DNA of 64,000 bases from the NCBI RefSeq assembly GCF_001975705.1, contig NZ_CP015093.1:1054001-1118000 (forward strand), read 5' to 3'. Source of the DNA: Salipiger abyssi. Lineage in GTDB: Bacteria > Pseudomonadota > Alphaproteobacteria > Rhodobacterales > Rhodobacteraceae. The notes beneath the pieces are model-generated. The model worked only from the letters and a program-made list of their open reading frames with translations. It did not search any database and was not told the DNA's origin. This document shows, one piece after another, positions 9,659 through 17,589 of this stretch. The position numbers and the translations under genes were made by a program. Each line of letters begins with the position of its first letter. Within the stretch, counting starts at the first letter, position 1.

Positions 9659-9680
9659 AGATTTTTCGTACGAAAAATCT
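9659..9680. repeat. 22-bp perfect palindrome with core TTTTCGTACGAAAA, copy 1
   Basis: Perfect dyad with 11-nt arms, AGATTTTTCGT and its complement, located 16 nt after the truB stop and between convergent genes. As RNA it folds to a stable hairpin with A/U-rich flanks on either strand, so it could end both transcripts. A second, longer element with the same core is at 56417-56446. I remember this core as frequent in intergenic DNA of Rhodobacteraceae. Confidence 0.8.
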
Positions 9681-9705
9681 CGGGCGGGTCGCGGAGATGC
9701 CGCGC

Positions 9706-10527
9706 CTAGCCCAGCATTTTCAGCCAGCGGCGCAGCGCATCGAGCGATTCCGGTTCATCGAGAAACGGGATATGGCCGCGCCCTGGCACCAGCGCCGCGA
9801 TCATGTCGGGGCGGCGCTTTTGCATCTCGGCAAAGGTGGCCGCGGTCAGCAGATCCGAATTCGCCCCCCGGATGCAGCAGAGCGGCAGGCCCTTCAGCGC
9901 ATCGAAAAGCGGCCAGAGATCCGGGGCCGGCTGCGCGCCATCGCTCAGCACCACGTCACGCAGCTTGGGGTCGTAGGTGATCACCAGCCCGCCGGACGTT
10001 TCGCGGTAATGCCGTTCGACCTCCTCGCGCCAGCGACTCTCGGGCACATTCTCGAAAGCGGGCATTGCGGCAGCAAGCTTTGCCACCGCCTCGTCATAGC
10101 TCTTCCAGGGCGGGTTGCGACCGAGATAGTCCTTGATCACGTCGAGCCCCGCCGCGCCGATCTCGGGGCCGATATCGTTGAGCGCCACGCCGCTCAGCCG
10201 GTCCTTTGCCGTCGCCGCCAGCACCATGGCAATCAGCCCGCCACGCGAAGTGCCCAAAATCGCCGCCTTTTCCAGCCCCAGATGGTCGAGCAGCTCCAGC
10301 GCGTCGCGCCCCTCGACCGGGATCGCATAGGTGGCCGGGTCGCCCCACTCCGACTGGCCGCGTCCGCGATAATCGAGCCGGATCAACCGCACGCCGTCGA
10401 GATGCGGCGCGACATAGTCGAAATCGCGCCCATCACGGGTGAGCCCGGCGAGGCACAGCAGCGGCAGCCCCGCGCCCTCGTCGGTATAGGAGAGCGACAG
10501 CCCGTCGGAGGTGGTGAAATGCGGCAT
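9706..10527 (-). CDS. alpha/beta hydrolase
   Basis: 273 residues with the alpha/beta-hydrolase fold: the oxyanion segment LLCLAGLTRDGRDF (23-36), LDYRGRGQSEW (51-61), nucleophile Ser-94 in LGTSRGG and the terminal histidine in GRGHIPFLDEP. The elbow has Thr-Ser-Arg rather than the common HSMG pattern. The substrate is unknown; close relatives are annotated as generic hydrolases. Its ATG shares one base with the stop of the upstream dehalogenase gene (TGATG at 10525-10529), so the two are translationally coupled. Confidence 0.88.
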   Translation of the reverse strand: MPHFTTSDGLSLSYTDEGAGLPLLCLAGLTRDGRDFDYVAPHLDGVRLIRLDYRGRGQSEWGDPATYAIPVEGRDALELLDHLGLEKAAILGTSRGGLIAMVLAATAKDRLSGVALNDIGPEIGAAGLDVIKDYLGRNPPWKSYDEAVAKLAAAMPAFENVPESRWREEVERHYRETSGGLVITYDPKLRDVVLSDGAQPAPDLWPLFDALKGLPLCCIRGANSDLLTAATFAEMQKRRPDMIAALVPGRGHIPFLDEPESLDALRRWLKMLG

Positions 10528-11204
10528 CAGAGAAGCTCCGGTATCGGTGAGAGCTCACTCAGAACATGCTGCGGGCGCGCCGGCAAGCGGTCCAGCGGCA
10601 GGCCGGCGCGGTTCACCCAGACGGTGCGGAATCCATAGGCGGCGGCCCCCGCCGCGTCCCAGCCGTTCGACGAGACGAAGAGCACCTCGAAGGGCGCGGT
10701 GCCAAAGCGCTCGCCGACCATATCGTAGACCGCGCGCGCCGGCTTGAAGACACCCACCTCCTCGACTGACAGCACCGCGTCGAGATAGGCGCCGATGCCG
10801 GCACTCTCCACCGCGCCCGAGAGCATGTCGGGCGATCCGTTCGACAGGATCGCGCAGCGCTTGCCCGCCTCGGTCAGCCGCGCCAGCAGCGCCGGCACCT
10901 CGGGATAGGCGGCAAGCTCCCAGTAAAGCGCCAGCAGCGCCTCGCGAAGCGCCGGGTCGTCCAGCCCGTGACGCTCCATCGCCCAGTCGAGCCCGTCCTG
11001 CGTGACCTGCCAGAACGAGACATGCTCGCCGGTGATGGCGCGCAGCCAGGAATATTCCAGCTGCTTGCGCCGCCAATCCTCGGCCAGCGCCTGCCAGACC
11101 GCCGCCAGCGTCTCGCGGCCCGGGGTCTCGGCAGCCCCGCGCGCGGCGGCGGCGACATCGAACAATGTTCCGTAAGCGTCGAAGACGCAGGTTGTGATCG
11201 CCAT
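10527..11204 (-). CDS. haloacid dehalogenase type II (HAD superfamily)
   Basis: 225 residues from ATG 11204, which follows a GGGAGG ribosome site; a longer frame would add an implausible leader. The HAD motifs are in order: nucleophile Asp-9 in VFDAYGTLFD, Ser in ILSNGSPDML, Lys in VGVFKPARAVYDM and the acidic loop in FVSSNGWDAAGAAAYGF. SSNGWD is the type II 2-haloacid dehalogenase signature. These enzymes hydrolyse 2-haloalkanoates to 2-hydroxyacids. Coupled by a 1-nt overlap to the downstream alpha/beta hydrolase, suggesting a small detoxification or catabolic pair. Confidence 0.9.
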   Translation of the reverse strand: MAITTCVFDAYGTLFDVAAAARGAAETPGRETLAAVWQALAEDWRRKQLEYSWLRAITGEHVSFWQVTQDGLDWAMERHGLDDPALREALLALYWELAAYPEVPALLARLTEAGKRCAILSNGSPDMLSGAVESAGIGAYLDAVLSVEEVGVFKPARAVYDMVGERFGTAPFEVLFVSSNGWDAAGAAAYGFRTVWVNRAGLPLDRLPARPQHVLSELSPIPELL

Positions 11205-11380
11205 GCCGCGTTCCTCCCGCGCGCGAGCCTTGCACGGCAGCGGCGGCAGAGCAAAGGCCAAAACGGGCGGTATTTGCAATCCAGAGCATGGATGCTTAGA
11301 ATAAAGGGGAGCGAAACGAGCACCCGTGACAGGCGGCCTCGTCCATTCACGCAGACTTTCCCCAACGAACGGAGTTCTTC

Positions 11381-11809
11381 ATGACGCAGGTCAAGACCGG
11401 CGACACCGTACGCATTCATTACACCGGCACGCTTGCCGACGGCACCACCTTCGATTCCAGCGCCGGCCGCGACCCGCTGGAATTCACCGTGGGCTCGGGC
11501 CAGATCATTCCCGGTCTCGACAAGGCCATCCCGGGCATGACCATCGGCGACAAGAAAACCGTCGAGATCCCCTCGGAAGAGGCCTATGGCCCGGCCCATG
11601 CCGAAGCCCGCCAGGCGGTGCCGCGGCAGGAAATTCCCGATCATATTCCGCTGGATCTGGGCACGCAGCTGCAAGTGCAGACCCCCGACGGCCAGACCAT
11701 GCAGGTGGTCGTCGCCGAGGTCACCGAGACCGAGGTCACGCTCGATGCCAACCACCCGCTGGCCGGCAAGGATCTGACCTTCGCCATCGAGCTGGTCGAG
11801 ATCGCCTGA
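11381..11809 (+). CDS. FKBP-type peptidyl-prolyl cis-trans isomerase, SlyD-like
   Basis: 142 residues. FKBP fold at both ends (VRIHYTGTLADGTTFDSS, GSGQIIPGLDKAIPGMTIGDKK, and the closing HPLAGKDLTFAIELVEI) interrupted by an insert-in-flap chaperone domain of about 55 residues (AYGPAHAEARQAVPRQEIP...). This is the SlyD/FkpB architecture, without the metal-binding histidine tail of E. coli SlyD. Cytosolic folding helper. A ribosome site GGAG lies 9 nt before ATG 11381. Divergent from the dehalogenase and followed by a repeat and hairpin that probably end the transcript. Confidence 0.93.
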   Translation: MTQVKTGDTVRIHYTGTLADGTTFDSSAGRDPLEFTVGSGQIIPGLDKAIPGMTIGDKKTVEIPSEEAYGPAHAEARQAVPRQEIPDHIPLDLGTQLQVQTPDGQTMQVVVAEVTETEVTLDANHPLAGKDLTFAIELVEIA

Positions 11810-11837
11810 GCACGGCGCCCGGCACCGGGGGCGGGAC

Positions 11838-11870
11838 GCCTCCGGCGGGAGTATTTGAAGAAAGATGAAG
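11838..11870. repeat. AGTATTTG-AGAAAGATGAA repeat, copy 1
   Basis: Short dispersed element with CCTCCGGCGGGAGTATTTG followed by A/G-rich AGAAAGATGAAG. Related copies in this window: 27775-27799 (minus), 30665-30698 (minus), 32611-32634 (minus) and 34876-34909 (plus). Always intergenic and next to a gene end or start. Confidence 0.75.
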
Positions 11871-11902
11871 ACCCCGGGGCGGCGCTGGCCGGTCCGGGGT
11901 CT
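11869..11902 (+). terminator. intrinsic terminator after the FKBP gene
   Basis: Nine-bp stem AGACCCCGG / CCGGGGTCT closing a 16-nt loop and followed by CTTTCG. It overlaps the end of the dispersed repeat at 11838-11870. Confidence 0.6.
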
Positions 11903-11958
11903 CTTTCGTCCGGCGGCGGGCGACGCTAGGCTGGCGCCGGACAAGAGGGAGCGCGCGC

Positions 11959-12750
11959 ATGCAGATGGCCGATCTGGGCGATATCCGCCTGCATTACCGA
12001 ATCGATGGCCCGGAGGACGGCGCGCCGCTGGTCTTTGCCAATTCTCTGGGCACGGATCTGCGGGTCTGGGACAAGGTGGTGGCGCGGCTGCCCGCCGGTC
12101 TGCGCATCCTGCGCTACGACAAGCGCGGTCACGGGCTCTCGGATGCGCCGGAGGGGCCCTATTCCATGGGCACTCTGGTGCGCGACGCCGAGCGGTTGAT
12201 GGAGCTTACGGGCTTTCGCGAGGCAATGTTCGTCGGGCTCTCCATCGGCGGCATGATCGCGCAGGGGCTGGCGGCGAAGCGGCTCGATCTGGTGCGGGCG
12301 CTGGTGCTGTCGAACACCGCCTGCAAGATCGGCACGCGCGAGATCTGGGCCGACCGGGTGGCGCAGGTGAAAGAGGGCGGCGTGGCGGCGCTGGCCGAGG
12401 GCACGATGCAGCGCTGGTTCGCGCCGGGCTTTCGCGGCACGGCGGAGGCCGCGGGGTGGCGGCATATGCTCGAACGCACGCCGAAAGCCGGCTATATCGG
12501 CTGCTGCGAGGCCATTGCCGGGACGGATTTCATGACGCCCACCTCAGGCCTGCGGCTGCCGGCGCTGGGGATCGCGGGCTCCGAGGACGGCTCGACGCCG
12601 CCGGACATGGTGCGCGAGACGCTGGAGCTGATCCCGGGCTCGGATTTCAAGCTGATCCGCAATGCCGGGCACATTCCCTGCGTCGAGAAGCCCGACGAAT
12701 ATGCGGCGGCGCTGAGCGCCTTTCTCGCAGCGCAGGGGCATGGGCTCTGA
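11959..12750 (+). CDS. pcaD: 3-oxoadipate enol-lactonase (PcaD-like)
   Basis: 263 residues of alpha/beta-hydrolase fold with PcaD signatures: FANSLGTDLRVWDKV (26-40), LRYDKRGHGLSD (51-62), nucleophile Ser-95 in VGLSIGGMIAQG, ALVLSNTACKIG and the terminal His in NAGHIPCVEKP. PcaD opens 3-oxoadipate enol-lactone in the protocatechuate branch of the beta-ketoadipate pathway. No other pca gene is in the window, so the role in aromatic catabolism rests on sequence only. It overlaps the following hydrolase by one base (TGATG at 12748-12752). Confidence 0.82.
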   Translation: MQMADLGDIRLHYRIDGPEDGAPLVFANSLGTDLRVWDKVVARLPAGLRILRYDKRGHGLSDAPEGPYSMGTLVRDAERLMELTGFREAMFVGLSIGGMIAQGLAAKRLDLVRALVLSNTACKIGTREIWADRVAQVKEGGVAALAEGTMQRWFAPGFRGTAEAAGWRHMLERTPKAGYIGCCEAIAGTDFMTPTSGLRLPALGIAGSEDGSTPPDMVRETLELIPGSDFKLIRNAGHIPCVEKPDEYAAALSAFLAAQGHGL

Positions 12751-13463
12751 TGGCGCGGTTTCTTCTGGTGCATGGCTCCTCGCACGGCGCCTGGTGCTGG
12801 CGCGATGTGCTGCCGGCGCTGGCGGCGCGGGGCCATGAGGCAACGGCCATCGACCTGCCCGGGCATGGCGCCGACGACACGCCGCCCGAGGGGATCACGC
12901 TCGGCTCCTATGTGCAGGCGATTCTGGAGGCGCTGCCGGAGCCTGCCATTCTCGTCGGGCATTCCATGGCGGGGGTGCCGATCACCCAGACCGCCGAGGA
13001 GGCGCCCGAGCGCGTGCGCCGGCTGGTCTATCTCTGCGCCTACCGCCCCGGCGGCACCGGCGACAGCGTCGCGACGCTGCGGCGGCGGCAGAGCGAGCAG
13101 CCGCTGCTTCCGGCGATCCGCCGCGATCCGGGCCGCGCGAGCTTTCACTTTGCGCCCGACATGTCGCGCGATCTCTTCTATCACGACTGCTCCGACGCCG
13201 CTGTCGAGTTTGCCATGGCAAATCTCTGCTCGCAGGCGATCCCGCCGCAGGCCGAGGGGGTGCGCCTCGCGGGCCGGGCGGAAACCGTGCCGCAGAGCTA
13301 TATCGTCTGCGGCGAGGACCACGCGATCCCGCCCGCCTATCAGCGCGAGATGGCGGCGGCACTGCCGCCCGAAGACGTGTACGAGCGACCCTGGTCGCAC
13401 TCCCCCTTCCTGTCGGACCCGGAGGGGCTGGCGGCGCTGCTCGACCGCATCGCGCAGGGTTGA
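12750..13463 (+). CDS. alpha/beta hydrolase, plant-esterase/EstC-like
   Basis: 237 residues. FLLVHGSSHGAWCW at the N terminus and LVGHSMAGVPITQ with Ser-72 are typical of the methylesterase/hydroxynitrile-lyase-like group of alpha/beta hydrolases. YIVCGEDHAIPPAYQ and the catalytic His in PWSHSPFLSDP close the domain. Coupled to the upstream lactonase by a 1-nt overlap, so the two are made together. The substrate may be an ester related to the upstream pathway; this is inference from coupling only. Confidence 0.87.
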   Translation: MARFLLVHGSSHGAWCWRDVLPALAARGHEATAIDLPGHGADDTPPEGITLGSYVQAILEALPEPAILVGHSMAGVPITQTAEEAPERVRRLVYLCAYRPGGTGDSVATLRRRQSEQPLLPAIRRDPGRASFHFAPDMSRDLFYHDCSDAAVEFAMANLCSQAIPPQAEGVRLAGRAETVPQSYIVCGEDHAIPPAYQREMAAALPPEDVYERPWSHSPFLSDPEGLAALLDRIAQG

Positions 13464-13582
13464 GCGCATGCCCGGGTCGCCGTAAAGAGCGGCCACCGGG
13501 TCGATTCGTGTAAGTAACGCCGTAATTGCGGACAATTTGATCTGTTTGACACGGGGCGGAACGCGCCGCCGTTAGCCTCTGG

Positions 13583-13611
13583 CTCGCATTTCGGCGCGAA
13601 CATGCTATATC
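13583..13611 (+). promoter_or_regulatory. candidate promoter of the SqrR-type gene with internal dyad
   Basis: A TATATC -10-like hexamer (13606-13611) lies 17 nt from CTCGCA (13583-13588), a weak -35. Between them is the dyad TTCG-GCG-CGAA (13590-13600). A repressor bound there would block the polymerase, consistent with autoregulation, but the dyad does not match ATTC-N8-GAAT, so this is weak. Confidence 0.3.
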
Positions 13612-13639
13612 AGCGCCAGAGAATAAGAGGTCCTGAGAC

Positions 13640-13966
13640 GTGAACGATCAGACGATACCCGCCCCGCCCGACGAGATGGCCAGCAATGCGCGCAGCGCCG
13701 CTTCCTTCCTGAAAACCCTGGCCCACGAGGGCCGGCTGATGATCCTGTGCCACCTCGGATCGGGCGAGAAATCGGTCGGCGAGCTGGAGGAGCTGCTCGG
13801 CATCCGGCAGGCGGCGGTGAGCCAGATGCTGGCGCGGCTGCGCGAAGAGGGGCTGGTGAGCACGCGGCGCGACGGCAAGACGATCTATTACAGCCTCGCC
13901 ACCGAGGATACCGGGCGCGTCATCGGGCTGCTCTACGAGATCTTCTGCGCCAAGAATCCCTGCTGA
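13640..13966 (+). CDS. sqrR: ArsR-family persulfide-sensing repressor, SqrR/BigR type
   Basis: 108 residues starting at a GTG codon (13640) behind an AGAGG ribosome site. ArsR winged helix: FLKTLAHEGRLMILCHL, SVGELEELLGI, RQAAVSQMLARLREEGLVSTRRDGKTIYYSL. Cys-37 and Cys-103 are 66 residues apart, exactly the spacing of Cys-41 and Cys-107 in Rhodobacter capsulatus SqrR, where they form a tetrasulfide link when sulfane sulfur is present and release DNA. A third cysteine is the last residue (108). No sulfide oxidase gene is adjacent. Probable targets in the window are the persulfide dioxygenase (49536) and the AhpD-like gene (56271, minus). Confidence 0.85.
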   Translation: MNDQTIPAPPDEMASNARSAASFLKTLAHEGRLMILCHLGSGEKSVGELEELLGIRQAAVSQMLARLREEGLVSTRRDGKTIYYSLATEDTGRVIGLLYEIFCAKNPC

Positions 13967-13987
13967 ACCGCCCGCGCGGGCCGTGCC

Positions 13988-15886
13988 TCAGGCCCGGTCC
14001 GGCGCCGTTTCCACCCAGTCCCATGGCCGCGTGAAGGCACCGAGACAGCGCGTCACCGCCGCCTCGTCGGCGCCATTGCGCTCCAGCCGCGCCACCAGCC
14101 CGCGCTTGCGGTCGTCCACCACCGCCACCACCCGCGCCGGCAGCTCCGCCGCGGCGAGCGCGTCGTTATAGACCCGGCGGATCGCGTGCATGCGCAGCTC
14201 GGGCTTGAAGATCTTGCCGACGGCGGTCTTGGGCAGCGCCGGCAGGATGGTCATGTGCTTGGGATAAGCGGCGCGTTCGTGGATATGCACGCGCGCGTGG
14301 CGCATGAGCTCGTCCTCGGTGACCTCCGCCCCCTCCACCAGTTCGACAAAGGCGCAGGGCAGCTCGCCCGCATGGGCGTCGGGCTGGCCGATGGCGCCCG
14401 CAAAGGCCACCGCCGGATGCGCCAGCAGCGCCTCCTCGATATCGGCGGGGTCGATATTGTGACCGCCGCGAATGATCAGATCCTTGGCGCGCCCGGTGAT
14501 CCAGAGGTACCCGTCCGGGTCCATCCGCCCGAGATCGCCGGTGCGCAGATAGAGCCCCTCGTGGAACAGGTCGCGGTTCCTGTCCTCTTCGGTGTAGGTC
14601 GAGCCCACATAGACCCCGGGATTGGCGACGCAGATCTCGCCCACCTCGTCCTCCGGGCATTCGCGCGGGCCGTCGGGGGTCTGCTGCACGATCTTCACAC
14701 GGGTATAGGGGAAGGGAATGCCGATGGAGCCCACCTTCTTGACCCCGTCGGGCGGGTTCACCGAAACCAGACAGGTCGCCTCGGTGAGCCCGTAGCCCTC
14801 GCAGATCATCACGCCGCAAGAGGATTCGAAGCGCTTGAACAGCTCCAGCGGCATCGGTGCCGAGCCGGAAAACGCCACCTTCACCGAAGAGATATCCGCG
14901 TCCACCTTGCGCTGCATCAGCGCCGAGACGGCGGTGGGCACGGTGATGACAAAGGTGATCTTCCAGCGCTCGCAGAGCTTCCAGAAATTGTCGAAGACGC
15001 CATCGCCGCGATAGCCCGCCGGTGTCGGGAACACCACATGCGCCCCCGAGCAGAGCGCCGACATCAGGATCACATCCGTGGCAAAGACGTGAAAGAGCGG
15101 CAGCGGGCAGATGATATTGTCGGTCTCGGTGAAGAGCAGCCGTGATCCCAGCCAGCCGTTATAGAGCATGCCGGAATAGAGATGCTGCGCCACCTTGGGC
15201 ATGCCGGTGGTGCCGCCGGTGTGGAAATTCGCCGCCACGCGGTCGCCGGAGGCGTCGGGAAAGCTCAGCTCGGTGGGCTGCTGGCGCAGCGCCTTGTTGA
15301 AACAGAGCACATCCGCATGCCGGTTGGCGGTGACCTTGGGGCGCAGGAACGGCACCAGCCAGGATTTCGGCGGGCTGAGATAGCGGTTGAGATCGACCTC
15401 GAGCACGGTGTTCACGCGCGGCGCATGCTGGCAGGCCTGCGCCACCTTTTGCGCGATGTCGGATTTCGGGAAAGGCTTGAGCGTGACCACGACCCTGGCG
15501 CCGGTCTCGCGCAGGATGGCGGCGATCTGTTCGGGTTCGAGCAGCGGGTTGATCGGCGCCACAATCCCCGCCACGGCCCCGCCGAGCAGGGCAAACACCG
15601 TCTCCGAGCAGTTCGGCAGCACGCAGGCGACCACATCGGTTTCACCCACACCGAGGCTGCGGAAAAGGTTGGCGGCCTGGGAGGTGCGCTGGCGGAGCTC
15701 TGACCAGCTCAGCGTTTCGGCCTTGTCGGTCGGCCCGGAGAGCAGCTGAAAGCTGATGGCGGGGCGGTCGGGAAAGGCGGCGGCGGTCCTGCTCAGCTGG
15801 GCATAGAGCGTTTTCGGCAGATCGCGCGCCTCCCACGGCATCTCCGCCTCGATCGCGTTCCGGTCGGCCACGGACGCAAAGGTCAT
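13988..15886 (-). CDS. acyl-CoA synthetase (AMP-forming)
   Basis: 632 residues from ATG 15886, which is preceded by a GGGGAGGAGCG ribosome site; a longer open frame upstream is not protein-like. ANL-superfamily motifs: FHTGGTTGMPKVAQH (P-loop), EGYGLTEATCL, TGDLGRMDPDGYLWITGRAKDLIIRGGHNI and the C-terminal catalytic Lys in KTAVGKIFKPELR. It activates a carboxylate to acyl-AMP and then acyl-CoA. The large size and N-terminal MPWEARDLPKTLYAQL are typical of the Rhodobacteraceae acyl-CoA synthetase group; chain-length preference is unknown. Monocistronic, convergent with the SqrR-type gene. Confidence 0.9.
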   Translation of the reverse strand: MTFASVADRNAIEAEMPWEARDLPKTLYAQLSRTAAAFPDRPAISFQLLSGPTDKAETLSWSELRQRTSQAANLFRSLGVGETDVVACVLPNCSETVFALLGGAVAGIVAPINPLLEPEQIAAILRETGARVVVTLKPFPKSDIAQKVAQACQHAPRVNTVLEVDLNRYLSPPKSWLVPFLRPKVTANRHADVLCFNKALRQQPTELSFPDASGDRVAANFHTGGTTGMPKVAQHLYSGMLYNGWLGSRLLFTETDNIICPLPLFHVFATDVILMSALCSGAHVVFPTPAGYRGDGVFDNFWKLCERWKITFVITVPTAVSALMQRKVDADISSVKVAFSGSAPMPLELFKRFESSCGVMICEGYGLTEATCLVSVNPPDGVKKVGSIGIPFPYTRVKIVQQTPDGPRECPEDEVGEICVANPGVYVGSTYTEEDRNRDLFHEGLYLRTGDLGRMDPDGYLWITGRAKDLIIRGGHNIDPADIEEALLAHPAVAFAGAIGQPDAHAGELPCAFVELVEGAEVTEDELMRHARVHIHERAAYPKHMTILPALPKTAVGKIFKPELRMHAIRRVYNDALAAAELPARVVAVVDDRKRGLVARLERNGADEAAVTRCLGAFTRPWDWVETAPDRA

Positions 15887-15998
15887 GGTCGGCGCTCCTC
15901 CCCTATGATCCGGCAGGCTCCGGACCTTGTTTTTCCTTGGACGCCAGTCTGGAAAGGAATGCGTCGCAGTGCAAGGGTCGGAAATGTGGCTGCAAGCC

Positions 15999-17216
15999 TC
16001 AGGCGCGCGGCGCGGCTCCGGTCTGGCGCAGCAGGCCGGAATAGAGCAGCAGCCCCCAGGGCGCGAGCGCCGCATCGACGCGGCCCCAGAGCGTGCCGAA
16101 CCCCAGCGGATCGAGATGCGCGGCGCGGGCAATCTCGTCGAGGCTGCGGCGCCCGTCGATCCCGGCGATCAGCGCGGCGGCCTCCTTCGGCAGGTTCACC
16201 TCCGCCGTCAGTTGGCCGAGTCGCAGCGGCAGCATCTTTCCCTTCGCCACCGCCTTGGCCAGCGCCTGGCGCTGCACGCCGCGCAGATGCGGGACCAGTT
16301 TGCGGTTGCGCCCGGTCGCCACTGGCGGCTCGGCAGCGGCGGCCACCGCATAGGCGGTGTGCATGCGGATGGTGCCGCGCAGCTTCTCCGCCACCGCCAT
16401 CTGCACCGCCTTGTCCATGCCATCGGGCACTTCGGCGATGCGCGCCAGATCGTACATTGCGGGGGTGGTGAACCCGGCGAGATCCCAGCCGGTCTCGCCC
16501 AGCACGTCGAGCAGATCGGGGACGGAGAACGCCCGGTCCTGCCCGTGCAGCAGCAGGTCGTAGAACCCGGCGTCGCTCTTGTGATGATCGCCGAGATTGG
16601 GATTGCAGGCGAAAGGATGCCCCTCGGGCAGCGCCGCCACGATCCGCTTCGCACGCTCCAGCCGCTCCTGCGGCGGCACGCCGTCGAAAAGCGCGGCAAA
16701 GGCCTCTTGCAGCGGATAGACGCCGGAGCGGCCATAGGGCGCATAGACCATGAACCCCATGCCGCCGCCGGGCGCCAGCGCCGCGCGCAGGGCGCGAAAG
16801 CCCTCCGCCGGGTCGGGCAGGTGATGCAGCACGCCGCAGCAGTCGATGTAATCGAACGTGCCGTAGTCCGGCGCATCCAGCAAGCTGGCGGTGTGAAAGG
16901 CGATCGTGTCGAGCCCGCGCGTGGCGGCGCGCGCCTCGGCCACCGCACGCGAGGCTTCGGAGAGGTCTAGATAGGTGATCTCGGCAGGCGCGCCGGCCTT
17001 CTGCATCAGCGTGGCGAGCTGAATGAGCCCGTCACCGGTGCCGCCGCCCGCCACCAGCACACGCAGCGGCTGCGACCAGTCCCGGGCACCGTTCCAGAGG
17101 AAATGATCCATCTCCAGCGGGTGCGAGGGGGAGCCGGTGATCAGCCTTGTCTTTTCGTCTTCGGGGTCGCGCTCGGGATAGGGGAAGGCTTCGTATTGTT
17201 CCTTGACCGTGACCAT
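15999..17216 (-). CDS. class I SAM-dependent methyltransferase with C-terminal extension
   Basis: 405 residues from ATG 17216 (MVTVKEQYEAFPYPERDPEDE). The SAM-binding domain covers about residues 40-200: VLVAGGGTGDGLIQLA is motif I, YLDLSEASRAVAEAR carries the acidic residue for ribose, and DYIDCCGVLHHLPDP is motif IV. A further 200 residues follow, with HHKSDAGFYDLLLHGQDRAFSVPDLLDVL and a last part (EAAALIAGIDGRRSLDEIA) that looks like a PqqD or winged-helix-like module. The family is common in marine alphaproteobacteria and its substrate is unknown. Sixty bp separate it from the downstream DUF1992 gene, with which it does not form an operon (that gene lies upstream on the minus strand). Confidence 0.85.
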   Translation of the reverse strand: MVTVKEQYEAFPYPERDPEDEKTRLITGSPSHPLEMDHFLWNGARDWSQPLRVLVAGGGTGDGLIQLATLMQKAGAPAEITYLDLSEASRAVAEARAATRGLDTIAFHTASLLDAPDYGTFDYIDCCGVLHHLPDPAEGFRALRAALAPGGGMGFMVYAPYGRSGVYPLQEAFAALFDGVPPQERLERAKRIVAALPEGHPFACNPNLGDHHKSDAGFYDLLLHGQDRAFSVPDLLDVLGETGWDLAGFTTPAMYDLARIAEVPDGMDKAVQMAVAEKLRGTIRMHTAYAVAAAAEPPVATGRNRKLVPHLRGVQRQALAKAVAKGKMLPLRLGQLTAEVNLPKEAAALIAGIDGRRSLDEIARAAHLDPLGFGTLWGRVDAALAPWGLLLYSGLLRQTGAAPRA

Positions 17217-17276
17217 GCCTGCGCGCCTCCTGTTCCGCGCGCGACACTGGCACGCGCGGCGCGGGATGTCCAAGCC

Positions 17277-17579
17277 TCAGCGGCTCTTGCGGGCGATCTC
17301 GATCCGGGCTTCGAGCAGCGACATGTCCTGAATGATCCGCTTCCGCGCGCTGCGGTCGCCGGTCTCGCGCAGCTCTTCGCGCAGTTTCGCCAGCTCGCGC
17401 GAGAGCGAGACGACTTCCGGCACCGCGCCGTTGTCCTTCATGATCCGGTTGAGCACGGCGTTTTCCGGATCGTCGCAGTCCGGCAGGGGCTTGCCGCTGC
17501 CGGGCAGGTTGTCGAAAGCGCCCTCCTCCTCGGCCTTGCGGATACGGGCGTTGATGAGGTCGATCAGCGGGTGATCCAT
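17277..17579 (-). CDS. DUF1992 (DnaJ-C28 conserved domain) protein
   Basis: 100 residues. MDHPLIDLINARIRKAEEEGAFDNLPGSGKPL is the DUF1992 signature shared with E. coli YhdN and the eukaryotic DNAJC28 domain; the second half is a charged helix pair (VVSLSRELAKLREELRETGDRSARKR). Function not established. ATG 17579 is 10 nt after the stop of the GFA-family gene on the same strand, so these two may be cotranscribed. Confidence 0.88.
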   Translation of the reverse strand: MDHPLIDLINARIRKAEEEGAFDNLPGSGKPLPDCDDPENAVLNRIMKDNGAVPEVVSLSRELAKLREELRETGDRSARKRIIQDMSLLEARIEIARKSR

Positions 17580-17589
17580 CGCGCGCGCC

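Noticed and set aside
11868..12750. Extension of the second alpha/beta hydrolase frame upstream to 11865, making a 532-residue fusion
   Set aside because: The upstream part is pcaD read in another frame; the ATG at 12750 overlaps the pcaD stop and starts a normal hydrolase.
13464..13582. ATTC at 13514 with a possible partner 8 nt later as a SqrR box upstream of its own gene
   Set aside because: The partner half is AACG rather than GAAT, too poor a match; kept only the dyad in the promoter as a weak candidate.
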